Shown here piece by piece: positions 24,104 to 25,527 of a stretch of 25,527 nucleotides of DNA. The stretch comes from Kiritimatiellia bacterium (lineage in GTDB: Bacteria; Verrucomicrobiota; Kiritimatiellia; RFP12; UBA1067). The stretch's first letter is position 1. Every line of letters begins with the position of its first letter. The position numbers and the translations under genes are program-made. The notes under the pieces are model-generated. The model saw only the letters and a list, made by a program, of their open reading frames with translations, did not search any database and was not told the DNA's origin. The stretch lies in assembly GCA_024405255.1 (NCBI GenBank), contig JAKSOY010000034.1:1-25527 (forward strand), given 5' to 3'.

Positions 24104-25321
24104 TTAGCGGCACCAGGCCGGATTCATCCAGTGGCCCTTGTTGAGGAAGAGCGGAACCGGACGATCCGCCGCACATCCCCTCAGCGCGGACGCCACGACC
24201 TCGGGATCCGTATCCACGAGATAGAGCGCACCGTTGTTCTCCGCCACCACATGACGCCCGTCGGCCGCCCAGCTCGGATGCTCCCAGCCGCCCGGCAGTG
24301 TGACCACACGCGCAGACCCCTCGCCCTTGAGCGGATCCATCACCACGAGCACGGTCTGGCCCCCACGCTTCGACGCATAGACGATGCGGCCGTCCGGACC
24401 CCAGTCGGGATTCGTGTTCTGCGTGCCGCGGCTGGTGAGGCGCGTGGACTTCTTCGTCGCCACGTCAAGCATGTAGATCTGCGGCTGACGCGTCTCGTCG
24501 CTCACATAGACCAGCTTCGAACCCGTCTTGTTCCAGCACGGCGACGCCTCGCTCGCGCGCGCGGTGCGCGTCATACGGTTGATCGTCTTCGCGGCCATGT
24601 CGTAGACGTAGAGTTCCGGGTTGCCCTGGAACGAGAGGATGATCGCGCAACGACGCCCATCCGGCGCAATCGCAGCGCCCGTCGCGAGGCCCTTGAAGGA
24701 CGCGAGCAGATTGCGGCTGCCCGTGGAGGCCGAGATGCGGTAGACGAGCGGCTTCTTCTGGAGGAAGCCCGTGTAGTAGATGTCTTCCTTGTTGGGCGCC
24801 CAGCGCGGACCCACCACCGCGTGGCGGTCCTGCGTGAGCTGGCGGATGTCGTATCCGTCCGGATAGCACGTGTAGAGTTCGCCGTTGTCCTTGCCCTTGC
24901 GCTCCGCAAACACAATGCGCTCGCGGGCAAAACCCTTCGCGCCCGTCTGCACGTTGACGATCGCATCCACGAGTTCACGCGCAGCCATACGACCGCCCTT
25001 CGCATCCGAAAACGCCGAACGACTGGAGACGTTCTTGTGATCCTTGCCGACGTTGAAAGCCGTCACGTTGACGCCCGGCACGCCCTTGATCTGCAGCGGC
25101 GCATTGCCCGAGAGCACGAAATAGCCGCTGATCGCGAGGTTACGGCGCAGCGCGGCATTGAACGCGACCTGAGCCGGCGTCTTGCCCTCCGTGGCAACCG
25201 TCACCGGAATGCGCTCGACGCCCTTGACATGCACGACGGCGAGCGGGCTCGGCTGCGGCTGAGCAAACAGGGACAGCGCCAACGAAAAGGCGCACGTCAA
25301 AGGAAACAAACGGCACTTCAT
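24104..25321 (-). CDS. tolB: Tol-Pal system protein TolB
   Basis: Periplasmic beta-propeller protein that links the Tol complex to Pal. It has a Sec signal peptide (residues 1-20, ending LSLFA) and an N-terminal alpha/beta domain (about 25-135: GKTPAQVAFNAALRRNLAISGYF, ELVDAIV). A series of propeller blades follows with the recurring W-x-P-(D/N)-G/K pattern (WAPNKEDIYYTG, WNKTGSKLVYVSD, WGPDGRIVYAS, WAADGRHVVAE). At 405 aa it is close to the usual 430. GGAG stands 7 nt before the ATG and a good sigma70-type promoter lies upstream. tolQ, tolR and tolA are not in the window. The sequence ends NPAWCR, with a C-terminal Cys-Arg that is unusual for the family. Confidence 0.9.
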   Translation of the reverse strand: MKCRLFPLTCAFSLALSLFAQPQPSPLAVVHVKGVERIPVTVATEGKTPAQVAFNAALRRNLAISGYFVLSGNAPLQIKGVPGVNVTAFNVGKDHKNVSSRSAFSDAKGGRMAARELVDAIVNVQTGAKGFARERIVFAERKGKDNGELYTCYPDGYDIRQLTQDRHAVVGPRWAPNKEDIYYTGFLQKKPLVYRISASTGSRNLLASFKGLATGAAIAPDGRRCAIILSFQGNPELYVYDMAAKTINRMTRTARASEASPCWNKTGSKLVYVSDETRQPQIYMLDVATKKSTRLTSRGTQNTNPDWGPDGRIVYASKRGGQTVLVVMDPLKGEGSARVVTLPGGWEHPSWAADGRHVVAENNGALYLVDTDPEVVASALRGCAADRPVPLFLNKGHWMNPAWCR

Positions 25322-25341
25322 GGAATTCTCCGAATTTTTTT

Positions 25342-25367
25342 AGGGTGTAGATTTCAGGGTGTAGATT
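25342..25367 (-). repeat. 12-bp direct repeat at the tolB transcription start
   Basis: AATCTACACCCT occurs twice on the minus strand (25367-25356 and 25353-25342) with a 14-bp period. The first copy overlaps the last bases of the -10 box and the second lies in the leader. A spaced pair at this position could be an operator or a start-site duplication. Confidence 0.7.
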
Positions 25368-25393
25368 ATACAGATTCTCGGGCAGGGAATCAA
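25365..25393 (-). promoter_or_regulatory. Promoter of tolB
   Basis: TTGATT (25393-25388), exactly 17 bp, then a perfect TATAAT (25370-25365), giving a leader of about 35-40 nt. It is the best canonical promoter in the window. Just upstream is the short alternating run CCGCGCGCGCG (25410-25420). Confidence 0.78.
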
Positions 25394-25420
25394 GTAGATA
25401 AAACAGATTCCGCGCGCGCG

Positions 25421-25527
25421 TCAGAACGCCTTGACGGCGGACCGGATCGGTGCGCCCTTGAGGCCGAAGCAGTCGACCGGACGCACCTCGAAGTAGACGT
25501 GCGCCTGCGGCGGGAAATCGCTCTTCG
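25421..25527 (-). CDS. 3' end of an unidentified gene
   Basis: The last 34 codons of a minus-strand gene that continues past the window edge, ending with TGA at 25423-25421. The visible peptide includes FPPQAHVYFEVRPVDCFG and ends SAVKAF. It reads as one or two beta strands with a Cys-Phe-Gly turn, like the end of a secreted or phosphoesterase-type beta domain. This is not enough to assign a family. It does not look like the C-terminus of TolA or TolR. Confidence 0.6.
   Translation of the reverse strand, partial: KSDFPPQAHVYFEVRPVDCFGLKGAPIRSAVKAF

Noticed and set aside
24078..24176. Extension of the TIM-barrel protein into tolB
   Set aside because: It would bury the twin-arginine signal peptide and overlap tolB; ATG 24077 has AAGGAG at good spacing.
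22411..25321. Complete Tol-Pal operon
   Set aside because: Only tolB and pal are present. tolQ, tolR and tolA are not seen, and the partial upstream gene does not resemble the end of tolA.
25410..25420. Alternating CG run as a Z-DNA or regulatory element
   Set aside because: Too short and unremarkable in a high-GC genome, and it lies just beyond a stop codon.

Overview
This 25.5 kb window comes from a high-GC, Gram-negative-type bacterium and looks chromosomal. Several features fit the PVC superphylum, perhaps a Kiritimatiellae or Verrucomicrobia-like lineage: an exosortase, a BatA-type double von Willebrand protein, a plant-like phosphofructokinase, a TatA/TatC pair with long charged tails, and TolB/Pal. 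This is inferred from gene content only; there is no rRNA in the window. Every gene that can be supported lies on the minus strand, so transcription runs from high to low coordinates. No phage genes, transposases, CRISPR arrays or tRNAs were seen.

In transcription order: (1) At 25421-25527 is the 3' end of an unidentified gene. (2) At 19607-25321 is an envelope and export block. It holds tolB, a Tat-exported TIM-barrel isomerase-like protein, pal (with its own promoter), tatA/B, tatC and a KtrB/TrkH-type K+ channel subunit. (3) At 14657-19527 are a 1322-aa protein that fuses a BatA-like half to a second vWA/amidotransferase-like half, and a PHP-domain phosphoesterase. (4) At about 14384-14645 is a structured, probably non-coding RNA of about 260 nt with its own promoter and intrinsic terminator. 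(5) At 13122-14365 are three overlapping small genes: a HAD phosphatase, a stand-alone acyl-carrier-like protein and a DUF721-like protein. (6) At 10714-13082 are a plant-type phosphofructokinase and an RlmI-like methyltransferase. They are separated by an 18-copy heptanucleotide array whose first TGA is the pfk stop codon. (7) At 215-10693 is a tightly coupled five-gene operon: exosortase/EpsI fusion, WecA-like/FlaA1-N-terminal fusion, malic enzyme, bifunctional glycogen-debranching-like enzyme and apolipoprotein N-acyltransferase. Three of its four junctions are 4-base ATGA overlaps. It ends at a strong hairpin terminator (40-80), with a REP-like palindrome between that and lnt.

Much of the window concerns the cell envelope: lipoprotein maturation (Lnt), a lipoprotein substrate (Pal), TolB, Tat export with a likely cargo gene beside it, exosortase sorting with a polyprenyl-phosphate glycosyl-1-phosphate transferase, and a large BatA-type membrane protein. 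Mixed in are central carbon genes (phosphofructokinase, malic enzyme, glycogen debranching). The most unusual items are the domain fusions, the unassigned structured RNA, the heptamer array and a recurrent -10 element close to TTTGGTATAATAG in front of several units.
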